This document shows, piece by piece, positions 1-5,402 of a DNA stretch of 9,260 bases. This stretch comes from an uncultured Bacteroidales bacterium (GTDB taxonomy: Bacteria > Bacteroidota > Bacteroidia > Bacteroidales > UBA932). Numbering within the stretch: the stretch's first letter is position 1; every line of letters starts with the position of its first letter. The notes beneath the pieces were generated by a model. That model was not told the DNA's origin and did no database searches. It worked only from the letters and a program-made list of their open reading frames with translations. A program made the translations under genes and the position numbers. The stretch lies in assembly GCA_946627685.1 (NCBI GenBank), contig CAMOVV010000029.1, forward strand, positions 1 to 9,260, in the 5' to 3' direction.

Positions 1-605
1 CACCTGCGACCTCCGCCGCTCCGGCTCCGGCACCGGCTGCATCGCCCGCTCCGGCCCCGGCCCCCGCCTCTCCCGAAGCTCCGGCCCCCGCCGAGGCCCC
101 TGCAGCCGCCGAGAAGCCCGCGAAGGGAAGGAAACGTCCCGCCAAGACCGGAGCCTCCATCTCGCTGGAATCCATGCTGGAGGAGCAGAAGAAAAAAGAG
201 ACGGTCGTGGAAAACGGCAAGGACGAGGGGGAACTCCCCTCCGACGAAACGCTCCTCGCCAAATGGGGAGAGCTTCCGGCCCTGTACGAATCCCAGCCCC
301 GCCTTGCCAGCGCCCTTTCCAAAGCCAAGGTGGAAATTACCGAGGAAGACGGGAAAAAGGTGCTGACATTCATCGTGGTCAATGAGACCCAGAAGGCCTG
401 GATACAGGAGAAAATCCTTGACAATCTGGTGCTTAACATCCAAAAAGCCGTGGAGAGCACCCGCGTCCGGCTGAGAGTCGAGGTCGCTCCCCAGGAAGAA
501 AAAGAAAAAGAAATATACACCAATCACGAAAAGGGCACATACATGGTGAATAACATTCAGCAGGTGAACAGCCTGGTGAAGGACCTTGGCCTTGACACAA
601 AATAA
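1..605 (+). CDS. dnaX: DNA polymerase III subunit gamma/tau, C-terminal part (5' end outside window)
   Basis: The reading frame is open from base 3 to the TAA at 603-605, so this is the 3' part of a gene starting upstream. The visible product has about 200 residues. The first ~45 are almost only Ala, Pro and Ser, then a short basic stretch (KGRKRPAKT): a disordered linker as seen between the AAA+ clamp-loader part and the C-terminal domain of gamma/tau. A charged segment follows, then a compact domain with the pattern LAKWGELPALYES...LASALSKAKVEI, and a tail ending in NSLVKDLGLDTK, which I recognise as the usual ending of Bacteroidota DnaX. The ATPase domain is not in the window, so the name rests on linker plus C-terminal domain. 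The gene loads the sliding clamp and bridges polymerase cores at the replication fork. lptB starts 12 bp after the stop, suggesting cotranscription. Confidence 0.8.
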   Translation, partial: PATSAAPAPAPAASPAPAPAPASPEAPAPAEAPAAAEKPAKGRKRPAKTGASISLESMLEEQKKKETVVENGKDEGELPSDETLLAKWGELPALYESQPRLASALSKAKVEITEEDGKKVLTFIVVNETQKAWIQEKILDNLVLNIQKAVESTRVRLRVEVAPQEEKEKEIYTNHEKGTYMVNNIQQVNSLVKDLGLDTK

Positions 606-617
606 AGGACAGACTCT

Positions 618-1418
618 ATGAAACTCAGATGCGAAAATCTTGTCAAGAAATATGGGGTGAGGACGGTCGTCAAAGGCGTGTCCATGGAAATCAACCAGGG
701 GGAAATCGTCGGTTTCCTCGGGCCTAACGGGGCCGGCAAGACCACCAGTTTCTACATGATTACCGGCCAAATCGTCCCCAACGGGGGCAAGGTCTTCCTG
801 GACGATGAGGAAATCACCGGTTTGCCGATGTATATGAGGTCCCAGAAAGGCATCGGATATCTCCCCCAGGAGGCCTCCGTGTTCAGGAAAATGTCCGTGG
901 AGGACAACATCATGTCGGTGATGGAAATGTCCGGAATGTCCCGGGAGGAGAGGGAAGAAAGGCTTGAAAGCCTGATAGATGAGTTCAACCTTTCTAAGGT
1001 CCGCAAAAGCAAGGGCATCCAGCTCTCCGGAGGGGAAAGGAGGCGCTGCGAGATTGCCCGGGCCCTGGCGGTGGACCCGAAGTTCGTGCTTCTGGACGAG
1101 CCCTTCGCCGGAGTGGACCCCATCGCCGTGGAGGACATCCAGTACATCATCGCCAAGCTGAAATACAAGAACATCGGCGTCATCATCACCGACCACAACG
1201 TGGGCGAGACCCTTGCAATCACGGACCGCGCCTACCTGCTGTACGAGGGCACCATCCTCCAGCAGGGGACTCCGGAGGCCCTGGCGGCCGACGAAGAGGT
1301 ACGCACCAAATACCTCGGCTCCGGCTTCGTCCTCAAGAGATCCGTATCCGTCGAAAAGGCACGCGCCGAACACGAGGCCGTCAAGACGTCCGGCCCCGCC
1401 GCGGAAACGGGCGAATAA
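618..1418 (+). CDS. lptB: LPS export ABC transporter ATP-binding protein LptB
   Basis: LptB is the cytoplasmic ATPase of the LptB2FG complex, which extracts lipopolysaccharide from the inner membrane and pushes it across the periplasm to the outer membrane. All ABC ATPase motifs are intact: Walker A GPNGAGKTT (35-43), Q-loop YLPQ (Q84), signature LSGGE (136-140), Walker B FVLLDEP with D160 and E161, D-loop AGVDP, and switch His in TDHN (H193). The sequence SGGERRRCEIARAL and the LPQEASVFRKMS stretch are typical of LptB rather than of other ABC ATPases. At 266 residues it is about 25 longer than the E. coli protein (~241). The excess is a charged, probably disordered tail after YLGSGFVL. The start at 618 has a weak AAGGA eight bases upstream. 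It sits between dnaX (12 bp) and dtd (57 bp). The membrane partners LptF/LptG are not in the window. Confidence 0.93.
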   Translation: MKLRCENLVKKYGVRTVVKGVSMEINQGEIVGFLGPNGAGKTTSFYMITGQIVPNGGKVFLDDEEITGLPMYMRSQKGIGYLPQEASVFRKMSVEDNIMSVMEMSGMSREEREERLESLIDEFNLSKVRKSKGIQLSGGERRRCEIARALAVDPKFVLLDEPFAGVDPIAVEDIQYIIAKLKYKNIGVIITDHNVGETLAITDRAYLLYEGTILQQGTPEALAADEEVRTKYLGSGFVLKRSVSVEKARAEHEAVKTSGPAAETGE

Positions 1419-1475
1419 GGTTTTTTGCCCGGAGTCATCGGACAAAAGGCCACCTTTGCAGAAACAACTTCAGCC

Positions 1476-1928
1476 ATGAGAGCAGTAATCCAGAGAGTTT
1501 CGGAAGCTTCCGTCACGATAGGCGGCCGTGTCAAATCCCATATCGGCCCGGGCCTCCTCGTCCTTCTCGGGGTCGGCCACGAGGACGGGCAGGAAGACAT
1601 TGACTGGCTGGTCAGGAAGGTTGCCGCGCTGAGGATTTTCGACGACGCGGATGGTGTGATGAACCTCAGCGTGACGGAATCCGGGGGAGAAGCCCTGGTT
1701 GTCAGCCAGTTCACCCTCATGGCCTCAACGAAGAAAGGCAATCGGCCCTCCTATGTCGGAGCCGCGGGGCATGAAAAGGCGGTCCCCCTTTATGATAGGT
1801 TCTGCGAGGCGCTTTCGGCCGCAATCGGGAAGCCCGTGGGGACCGGGGAGTTCGGGGCGGACATGAAGGTGTCCCTTGTCAACGACGGCCCCGTCACAAT
1901 CTGCATCGACACCAAAAACCGGGAATAG
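1476..1928 (+). CDS. dtd: D-aminoacyl-tRNA deacylase
   Basis: The enzyme hydrolyses D-amino acids (and glycine mischarged on tRNA-Ala) from tRNA, a chirality proofreading step in the cytoplasm. The 150-residue length is typical of DTD. It begins [13 protein letters not shown], contains the SQFTL motif (77-81) that builds the active site, and ends with NDGPVT, whose Gly-Pro pair (138-139) is the family's Gly-cisPro selectivity motif. The frame is open further upstream to a TTG at 1425, but that would add 17 residues without family resemblance, so I chose the ATG at 1476. No Shine-Dalgarno is seen, which is normal for Bacteroidota. The 57-bp gap after lptB contains TTTG (1424-1427) and CACCTTTG (1451-1458), a weak match to a Bacteroidota promoter with a 23-bp spacer. 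Transcription could start there or simply continue from lptB. Confidence 0.95.
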   Translation: MRAVIQRVSEASVTIGGRVKSHIGPGLLVLLGVGHEDGQEDIDWLVRKVAALRIFDDADGVMNLSVTESGGEALVVSQFTLMASTKKGNRPSYVGAAGHEKAVPLYDRFCEALSAAIGKPVGTGEFGADMKVSLVNDGPVTICIDTKNRE

Positions 1929-1931
1929 GTC

Positions 1932-1962
1932 TTGCATTTTTGGGCCTGTTTCACTACTTTTG
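1932..1962 (+). promoter_or_regulatory. Candidate Bacteroidota promoter for the small ORF/fimbrillin unit
   Basis: TACTTTTG at 1955-1962 matches the Bacteroidota -7 consensus TAnnTTTG exactly. A TTG at 1932-1934 lies 20 bases upstream, in the range expected for the -33 element. The element begins directly after the dtd stop. Transcription would start near 1967-1970, giving an untranslated leader of about 120 nt before the small ORF. The leader includes the G9 tract and an AT-rich stretch. The start site is inferred, not measured. Confidence 0.6.
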
Positions 1963-2088
1963 TATTTGTCAGCAATTGCTCTATGAAGAACCGGCCACAT
2001 ATTCCATCCCCGGCTCTTTCCCGCCGCTCCATGCAGGGGGGGGGCATAAACCGTTATCTAATAATTATTTACATAAATATTTCTGCGT
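1963..2088 (+). other. Leader region before the small ORF
   Basis: This 126-bp stretch has two halves: a C/G-rich one ending in the G tract (to 2044), then an AT-rich one (2045-2088, about 75% A+T). The AT-rich part directly before the ATG at 2089 would keep the start codon free of structure, as is usual in Bacteroidota, which rarely use a Shine-Dalgarno. I see no riboswitch fold and no convincing gene. A 38-codon ORF (1983-2099) is discussed under rejected items. Confidence 0.5.
2036..2044 (+). repeat. Homopolymeric G9 tract
   Basis: Nine consecutive Gs lie in the leader, about 75 bp downstream of the -7 element and 45 bp upstream of the small ORF. Mononucleotide G runs of this length are prone to slipped-strand length change and are a known basis of phase variation in other bacteria. 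Here the tract is in untranslated DNA before a surface lipoprotein, so any effect would be on transcription or leader structure. That effect is inference. Confidence 0.7.
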
Positions 2089-2202
2089 ATGAATCATAAA
2101 GACTCATACTTCGCTCCCGTGTGCGAAGTGCTCGAGCTGCGGCTCGAAGGGACCATTGCCCAATCAATTCCGAACATTACCGACGGAGGAGAAATCATTT
2201 AA
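2089..2202 (+). CDS. Small protein of 37 residues upstream of the fimbrillin gene, function unknown
   Basis: ATG at 2089 and TAA at 2200-2202 enclose 37 codons. The peptide begins MNHKDSYFAPVCEVLELRLE, continues GTIAQSIPNITDGG, and ends EII. It has no signal peptide and no membrane segment. The layout (aromatic and Pro near the N-terminus, an amphipathic V-x-x-L-x-L-x-L-E-G core, then a polar Ser/Gly tail) resembles short peptides I have seen encoded just upstream of surface lipoprotein genes in Bacteroidales, for which I know no assigned function. Support for its being real: it lies between a good promoter and a fimbrillin gene in the same direction, stops 15 bp before the next ATG, and has an AT-rich start region. 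Alternatives are a leader peptide that couples translation to the downstream gene, or a chance ORF. Confidence 0.6.
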   Translation: MNHKDSYFAPVCEVLELRLEGTIAQSIPNITDGGEII

Positions 2203-2203
2203 C

Positions 2204-2210
2204 AAGGAGG
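2204..2210 (+). promoter_or_regulatory. Perfect Shine-Dalgarno for the fimbrillin gene
   Basis: AAGGAGG lies 7 bases before the ATG at 2218, ideal spacing, and starts 2 bases after the small ORF's stop. It fixes the fimbrillin start. It stands out because the other genes here have weak or no Shine-Dalgarno. A ribosome finishing the small ORF would sit on it, so translational coupling is possible. Confidence 0.7.
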
Positions 2211-2217
2211 ACAGACC

Positions 2218-3198
2218 ATGAAAAAGACACTCTTCAACCTGTTTGCCGCCGCACTGGTTTTATCCGCCGGCGTTTCCTGCGACAAGACCGAAGCCCCTGC
2301 GACCAATGAGCGTACCCCCATCACCATCACCGCCACAATCGGCTCCGGTGAAGACACAAGAGTTTCCTACACTGAAGACGGTAACATCCTCAAGACCGCC
2401 TGGGAGACCAACGAGACCATTTCCGTCATCACCTCGAGTGACGCCGGCAATATTGTCACAATCGACAATTTCACCTATTCCGGCCCCGGCGGAAAGACCG
2501 TCAATTTCACCGGAACCCTCTCCGAAGGAGCCACGAAGCACGTCCGGGTGGTTTATCCCGCTCTTGAGCAGTACACCTACTCCTCGAGCGAGACCCGGTA
2601 CGGAACTCCGCGTACAGAATACTCGACAGTCGACGTCGAACGCTTGATAAGCGGCATTTATATCGGAGGCAATTGGCGTGATTCGTTCAATTCAAATATC
2701 TTCGTCCAAAAGGAAAACGGGAGCACGGCCCATCTAAAAGATGCAATCTTATATTTGGGAAGCGGAGTTATTTCCGAAGGCGCAATGTCGGTCGAAGTCT
2801 CCCCTAAGTCATCCGTCATCAAGGTTGCTTTCATCAACCTCCCCGATGGAGCCAAAACAAAGAAGTGCGATAAAATACAGATTAACGCATATGACTCGGA
2901 AAATAATACTTATAGTTTCAATGGGTCTACTTCCTATGCCATGGTTTCCCTTGGCTCTTTCTCTCCCAGGAATTATCTGCCGATTTCCGGAGCCGACGCC
3001 CTGGTTGTCTATCTGCCGATTATTCCCGGAGACGCCGGCAAGGTATTCGGTCCCTCCGGCGCTTCAAGGCTGAAATACACCTATTCCAGTGGTTATAGCA
3101 GTTCACTGTTCTATAAGACAGGTGACATCACCCTCACAAAAGACCTCACCCTCGAGCCCGGCAAGATGTACCGCCTTACCGTGGACATGAGCAAATAA
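2218..3198 (+). CDS. Fimbrillin-family surface lipoprotein (FimA/Mfa-like)
   Basis: The 326-residue product starts with a lipoprotein signal: KK, a hydrophobic core, then LSAGVSC with the lipidated Cys at 21. The -3 residue is Gly instead of the usual Leu, which Bacteroidota tolerate. The mature part carries ITITATIG...TRVSYTEDG...LKTAWETNETISV, the pattern at the start of Bacteroidales fimbrillin-like proteins. A Ser/Thr/Gly-rich beta-strand body follows, ending in LTLEPGKMYRLTVDMSK, a common end strand of these proteins. Family members are exported as lipoproteins and many are subunits or tips of type V pili on the outer surface; whether this one polymerises cannot be told. No FimB/C/D or Mfa3-5 neighbours are present, so it looks like an orphan. 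GC falls to about 35-45% within 2641-2940, against 55-60% before and after, suggesting mosaic origin. The exact subfamily is uncertain. Confidence 0.8.
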   Translation: MKKTLFNLFAAALVLSAGVSCDKTEAPATNERTPITITATIGSGEDTRVSYTEDGNILKTAWETNETISVITSSDAGNIVTIDNFTYSGPGGKTVNFTGTLSEGATKHVRVVYPALEQYTYSSSETRYGTPRTEYSTVDVERLISGIYIGGNWRDSFNSNIFVQKENGSTAHLKDAILYLGSGVISEGAMSVEVSPKSSVIKVAFINLPDGAKTKKCDKIQINAYDSENNTYSFNGSTSYAMVSLGSFSPRNYLPISGADALVVYLPIIPGDAGKVFGPSGASRLKYTYSSGYSSSLFYKTGDITLTKDLTLEPGKMYRLTVDMSK

Positions 3199-3239
3199 GA
3201 GAATCTCTCTGATTCATAACAATCAGTTAATTACGCAAC

Positions 3240-3268
3240 TTCACCCTGCCGTTTCCCGGCGGGGTGAA
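3240..3268 (+). terminator. Hairpin terminator after the fimbrillin gene
   Basis: TTCACCCTGCCG (3240-3251) pairs with CGGCGGGGTGAA (3257-3268), a 12-bp stem with one G-T wobble and a 5-nt loop, 41 bp after the stop codon. The bases beyond the stem are only moderately T-rich (ATTGTATGGTTT), so termination may be partial. The stronger hairpin at 3387-3422 would back it up. Confidence 0.6.
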
Positions 3269-3303
3269 ATTGTATGGTTTCGGAGCGAAGCGACCAACGG
3301 TTG

Positions 3304-3378
3304 TCCCGGCCTCTCCGGGATTCCGCATCGCGGCTATTGCCGCTCGCGCTATCCCGCCCACCTGCGGTGGGGCGATGC
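3304..3378. repeat. GC-rich cluster of small palindromes, REP-like
   Basis: Three consecutive hairpins are visible: TCCCGG/CCGGGA with a 5-nt loop (3304-3320), GCGGC/GCCGC around TATT (3330-3343), and CCCACC/GGTGGG around TGC (3357-3371). GCATCGC (3325-3331) and GCGATGC (3372-3378) form an outer inverted repeat around the last two. The first hairpin also contains a 14-nt inverted match to the 3' end of the neighbouring tRNA-Ser. Such density of palindromes between convergent transcripts resembles a repetitive extragenic element, but copy number cannot be judged from one window. Confidence 0.5.
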
Positions 3379-3386
3379 AAAAAGCA

Positions 3387-3422
3387 AAAGACAACATTCA
3401 AGCTCGCTTGAATGTTGTCTTT
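3387..3422 (-). terminator. Strong terminator of tRNA-Ser, probably bidirectional
   Basis: AAAGACAACATTCAAGC (3387-3403) and its exact complement (3406-3422) form a 17-bp perfect stem around a 2-nt centre; in RNA the loop would open to 4 or more. On the minus strand the stem is followed by TTGCTTTTTGC and ends 10 bp past the tRNA. On the plus strand it is followed by AACTTTTT. It can therefore stop transcripts arriving from both sides of this convergent junction. Confidence 0.85.
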
Positions 3423-3431
3423 AACTTTTTG

Positions 3432-3519
3432 CGGAGAGGCCGGGATTCGAACCCGGGATACCCTTTTGGGGTATACACGCTTTCCAGGCGTGCCTCTTAA
3501 GCCACTCGAGCACCTCTCC
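3432..3519 (-). tRNA. tRNA-Ser (anticodon GGA)
   Basis: Read on the minus strand, the 88-nt sequence folds as a class II tRNA. Acceptor GGAGAGG pairs with CCTCTCC; the D arm is CTC...GAG with GAGTGG in the loop; the anticodon stem CACGC/GCGTG encloses CTGGAAA, with anticodon GGA at 3483-3485. A long variable arm has stem ATACCC/GGGTAT, and the T arm is CCGGG TTCGAAT CCCGG. The discriminator is G (3432), as in serine tRNAs. CCA is not encoded and must be added by the nucleotidyltransferase. It reads UCC and UCU codons. It has its own promoter 13 bp upstream and a strong terminator 10 bp downstream, so it is a single-gene transcript. Confidence 0.96.
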
Positions 3520-3520
3520 A

Positions 3521-3556
3521 ATTTCGGGAGGGCAAAGATATGCATTTTCCCGAAAT
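3521..3556. repeat. 9-bp inverted repeat around the tRNA promoter -7 element
   Basis: ATTTCGGGA (3521-3529) and TCCCGAAAT (3548-3556) are exact reverse complements separated by 18 bp, and the -7 element lies in that spacer. It also lies just downstream of the DUF975 stop codon, but no T run follows it on the minus strand, so it is not a standard terminator. An operator, or a hairpin in readthrough transcripts, is possible. Confidence 0.55.
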
Positions 3557-3564
3557 AATGAAAA
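3533..3564 (-). promoter_or_regulatory. Bacteroidota promoter of tRNA-Ser
   Basis: On the minus strand TATCTTTG (3540-3533) matches TAnnTTTG exactly, and TTTTC (3564-3560), 19 bases further upstream, can serve as the -33 element. The expected start site near 3526-3528 is 7-9 bases before the mature tRNA 5' end, a typical tRNA leader length. The promoter overlaps a 9-bp inverted repeat (3521-3556). Confidence 0.7.
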
Positions 3565-3571
3565 CTTTACG

Positions 3572-4237
3572 TCAGAATTTTTTCTCGGCGACGGCCAGAT
3601 TCCTCACATCGTTGTAGAAAGCGGCCCTGGCGGTGCTGTAGTAAGGGATAAGCCAGAAGAAGCCGATTCCCATGGTCAGTATGCAGAGCAGCCCCCAGCC
3701 GATGAAGGTGAGCCAGAACCAGAAAAGGTCGAACTTGTGGCCCCTCATCATGTGCCGGCTGGCCCGGAGGGTATCGATTACCGACATCTCGGGATTTTCG
3801 TCGAGGATGTAAGGTACCATGGCGTAGGCGAAGGAGAGTATGATGCCGGGAATTATAAAGCAGAAGAAACCGAGCGTCACGACCACGGCGTAGAGAAGCA
3901 TGCCGCCGAGCTTATGCCAGTAATTGGTGAAGCCGAGGGTGAACATGTTGGCGGTGACGCGGTTGTCTCCGGAGTCGAGAAGGGAACGGTAGGCGTTGTA
4001 GAAACCCACCTCGAGGTTGACCAGGAAAAACACCATTATTCCCGACGAGAAAACGGTGAGGATGGTGAGCGAGGAGGGGACGGACATTCTGGACTCGAGG
4101 GAGAAGGAGGATATTTCCGAAGGGGAAACAAGCAGCATCGCGATGACGAAAAAGACCAGAGTGCCCACGACGGCGGGGGCCCAGTTGCCGCGAAGGGCGT
4201 CGAGGGCCGCGTTTTTGAGTTCTTCAGGAGATTTCAT
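3572..4237 (-). CDS. DUF975-family integral membrane protein
   Basis: The 221-residue protein starts MKSPEELKNAALDALRGNW, the standard N-terminal helix of DUF975 proteins. It has about four to six membrane segments: near 20-38, 56-80, 112-142 and a paired region 168-196. The conserved block LRASRHMMRGHKFDLFWFWL...GWGLL, ending in IPYYSTARAAFYND (near 155-210), is diagnostic of the family. Members are inner-membrane proteins of unknown biochemical role. It begins 12 bp after the stop of the thioredoxin lipoprotein gene, so it is probably the last gene of that operon. Between its stop and the tRNA-Ser gene I see only the tRNA promoter. The start ATG at 4237 gives the usual family length. Confidence 0.85.
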   Translation of the reverse strand: MKSPEELKNAALDALRGNWAPAVVGTLVFFVIAMLLVSPSEISSFSLESRMSVPSSLTILTVFSSGIMVFFLVNLEVGFYNAYRSLLDSGDNRVTANMFTLGFTNYWHKLGGMLLYAVVVTLGFFCFIIPGIILSFAYAMVPYILDENPEMSVIDTLRASRHMMRGHKFDLFWFWLTFIGWGLLCILTMGIGFFWLIPYYSTARAAFYNDVRNLAVAEKKF

Positions 4238-4249
4238 GAGTTTGGGTTG

Positions 4250-5389
4250 TTAAAGGTTGGAAGCTACAAATTCTTCAATCTTGTCGGGGTCTATCCTCTT
4301 GCCGATAATTTTGCCCTCGGAGTTGACAAATACATTCTGGGGAATGTAGCGGATGCCGTAAAGGGCGGCTGCTGCGCTGTCCCAGCCTTTGAGGTCGGAG
4401 ACCTGGGGCCAGGTGAGGCCGTCTGCGCCGATGGCTTCCACCCACTTGCCGTGGTCATTGTCCAGGGAGACCCCGATAATCTGGAAGCCCTTGCCCTTGT
4501 AAGCTTTGTAGGCCTTGACGATGGTGGGGTTGGCCCTGCGGCAGGGACCGCACCAGGACGCCCAGAAATCAATCATGGTCACCTTCGCGCCCTTGTAAAT
4601 GTCGGAGAAGGCCACCGGCTTGCCGTCGGGGTCATTGAGGGTGAAATCTATGGCGGGAGAGCCTACTTCCGTGTCTTCGAGGACTTTGACCTGCTTCTGG
4701 ATGCGGGCGAGGGTCTTGTTGCCGGCGAAGGCGGGGTCATCGACGTATTCGGCGATGAGGGTCTTGATGCTGTCGGCGCTGAGGTCGTAAATCTGGCCGG
4801 GAATCTGCTCGAGAGCATAGAGGCTGTGGGGATTCTCGGCGAGAATCTTCACGTCGAGGGAATCGTTCCACCTGGCCATGACTTCGTTGGCGCGGACAAG
4901 GTCGGGATAGGTCTCTTTCTTCCTTTCGGGGGTGGTCGCAGGGTCGGTATATTCCTTCATGAGGACGTCGAAACCGATCTGGCGGGCCATCGCTATCTCG
5001 GCAGCGTTGAGTTCCTTGAAGATGGTGTTGGTCTTGCCGCCGTCAAGGTAGAGGCCGGGATCGACGCTTTCCATAAGGGTGGAATCGCTGCAGGTAACGC
5101 TGTAGCTGTCATTCTCGAGGTAAACGAGGAACCTTCCGTCGATGCCGGGGATTTCAATCTTGTAGGATTCGGGGGAAACGACCTTGCCGGTGAAGGTGAA
5201 TTTTCCGTTCACTACATCGACCGTGTCGGAAATGGGGTCGTTCTTGTCGTTATTGGATAGGATGGCCTTGCCGCTGACAAGGGCGGGGTGGCTGCCGGTC
5301 ACTTTTCCCTTGATGACATATCCGTCCTGCTTTCCTGCGCAGGAGGCGAGTACCGCGGCCGCGGCGAGAATGAATGCAAATTTTTTCAT
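4250..5389 (-). CDS. Thioredoxin-fold lipoprotein with DUF4369-like N-terminus (TlpA/ResA-like)
   Basis: The product has 379 residues from the ATG at 5389. The frame is open 21 codons further upstream, but only this start puts a signal peptide at the N-terminus: MKKFAFILAAAAVLASC, a perfect LASC lipobox with lipidated Cys17. Residues ~24-125 are beta-rich (YVIKGKVTGSHP...GKFTFTGKV...SYKIEIPG...FLVYLEND), the DUF4369 pattern common in Bacteroidota. A helical middle part follows, then a TlpA-like thioredoxin domain (~250-379) with catalytic WCGPC (C280, C283) and a Pro at 350 in YIPQNVF at the cis-Pro position. It should be a periplasm-facing, membrane-anchored disulfide reductase/oxidase. Its target is unknown; such proteins serve cytochrome maturation or general oxidative repair. 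It lies 13 bp after the nucleotidyltransferase gene and 12 bp before the DUF975 gene. Confidence 0.9.
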   Translation of the reverse strand: MKKFAFILAAAAVLASCAGKQDGYVIKGKVTGSHPALVSGKAILSNNDKNDPISDTVDVVNGKFTFTGKVVSPESYKIEIPGIDGRFLVYLENDSYSVTCSDSTLMESVDPGLYLDGGKTNTIFKELNAAEIAMARQIGFDVLMKEYTDPATTPERKKETYPDLVRANEVMARWNDSLDVKILAENPHSLYALEQIPGQIYDLSADSIKTLIAEYVDDPAFAGNKTLARIQKQVKVLEDTEVGSPAIDFTLNDPDGKPVAFSDIYKGAKVTMIDFWASWCGPCRRANPTIVKAYKAYKGKGFQIIGVSLDNDHGKWVEAIGADGLTWPQVSDLKGWDSAAAALYGIRYIPQNVFVNSEGKIIGKRIDPDKIEEFVASNL

Positions 5390-5402
5390 ATCGTGGAATT
5401 TG

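Noticed and set aside
189..200. AAGAAAAAAGAG in dnaX as a gamma/tau programmed frameshift site
   Set aside because: In the zero frame it reads AAG AAA AAA GAG, not A AAA AAG, so a -1 slip would mispair. There is no early stop in the -1 frame, and six As is too short for strong transcriptional slippage. The lysine-rich run near 498 was rejected likewise.
1983..2099. 38-codon ORF in the leader, spanning the G9 tract and overlapping the small ORF start
   Set aside because: It has no Shine-Dalgarno and low-complexity Ile/Tyr-rich translation. Shifting by one G either way gives an early stop (2047 or 2090) and never fuses it to the small ORF, so it does not make a coherent switch.
3379..3422. CRISPR or insertion-sequence end suggested by the 17-bp perfect inverted repeat
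   Set aside because: It is a single hairpin with a T run on both sides, placed directly after a tRNA. A bidirectional terminator explains it fully.
3304..3445. Integrative element attachment site at tRNA-Ser
   Set aside because: The 14-nt repeat of the tRNA 3' end is inverted, not direct; the two copies are only about 115 bp apart; and no integrase gene is present.
3264..3500. 78-codon plus-strand ORF ending with GRDSNPGYPFG-like residues
   Set aside because: Its 3' part is the antisense of tRNA-Ser and its middle runs through the terminator hairpin. Antisense tRNA translations of this kind are a common false gene call. The minus-strand ORF at 3231-3545 fails for the same reason: it runs through the tRNA itself.
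3737..5260. 507-codon open frame on the plus strand
   Set aside because: It lies antisense to the DUF975 gene and the thioredoxin lipoprotein gene, both of which have clear family motifs. Its Gly/Val/Glu-rich translation has no domain pattern and reflects the codon bias of the genes below it.
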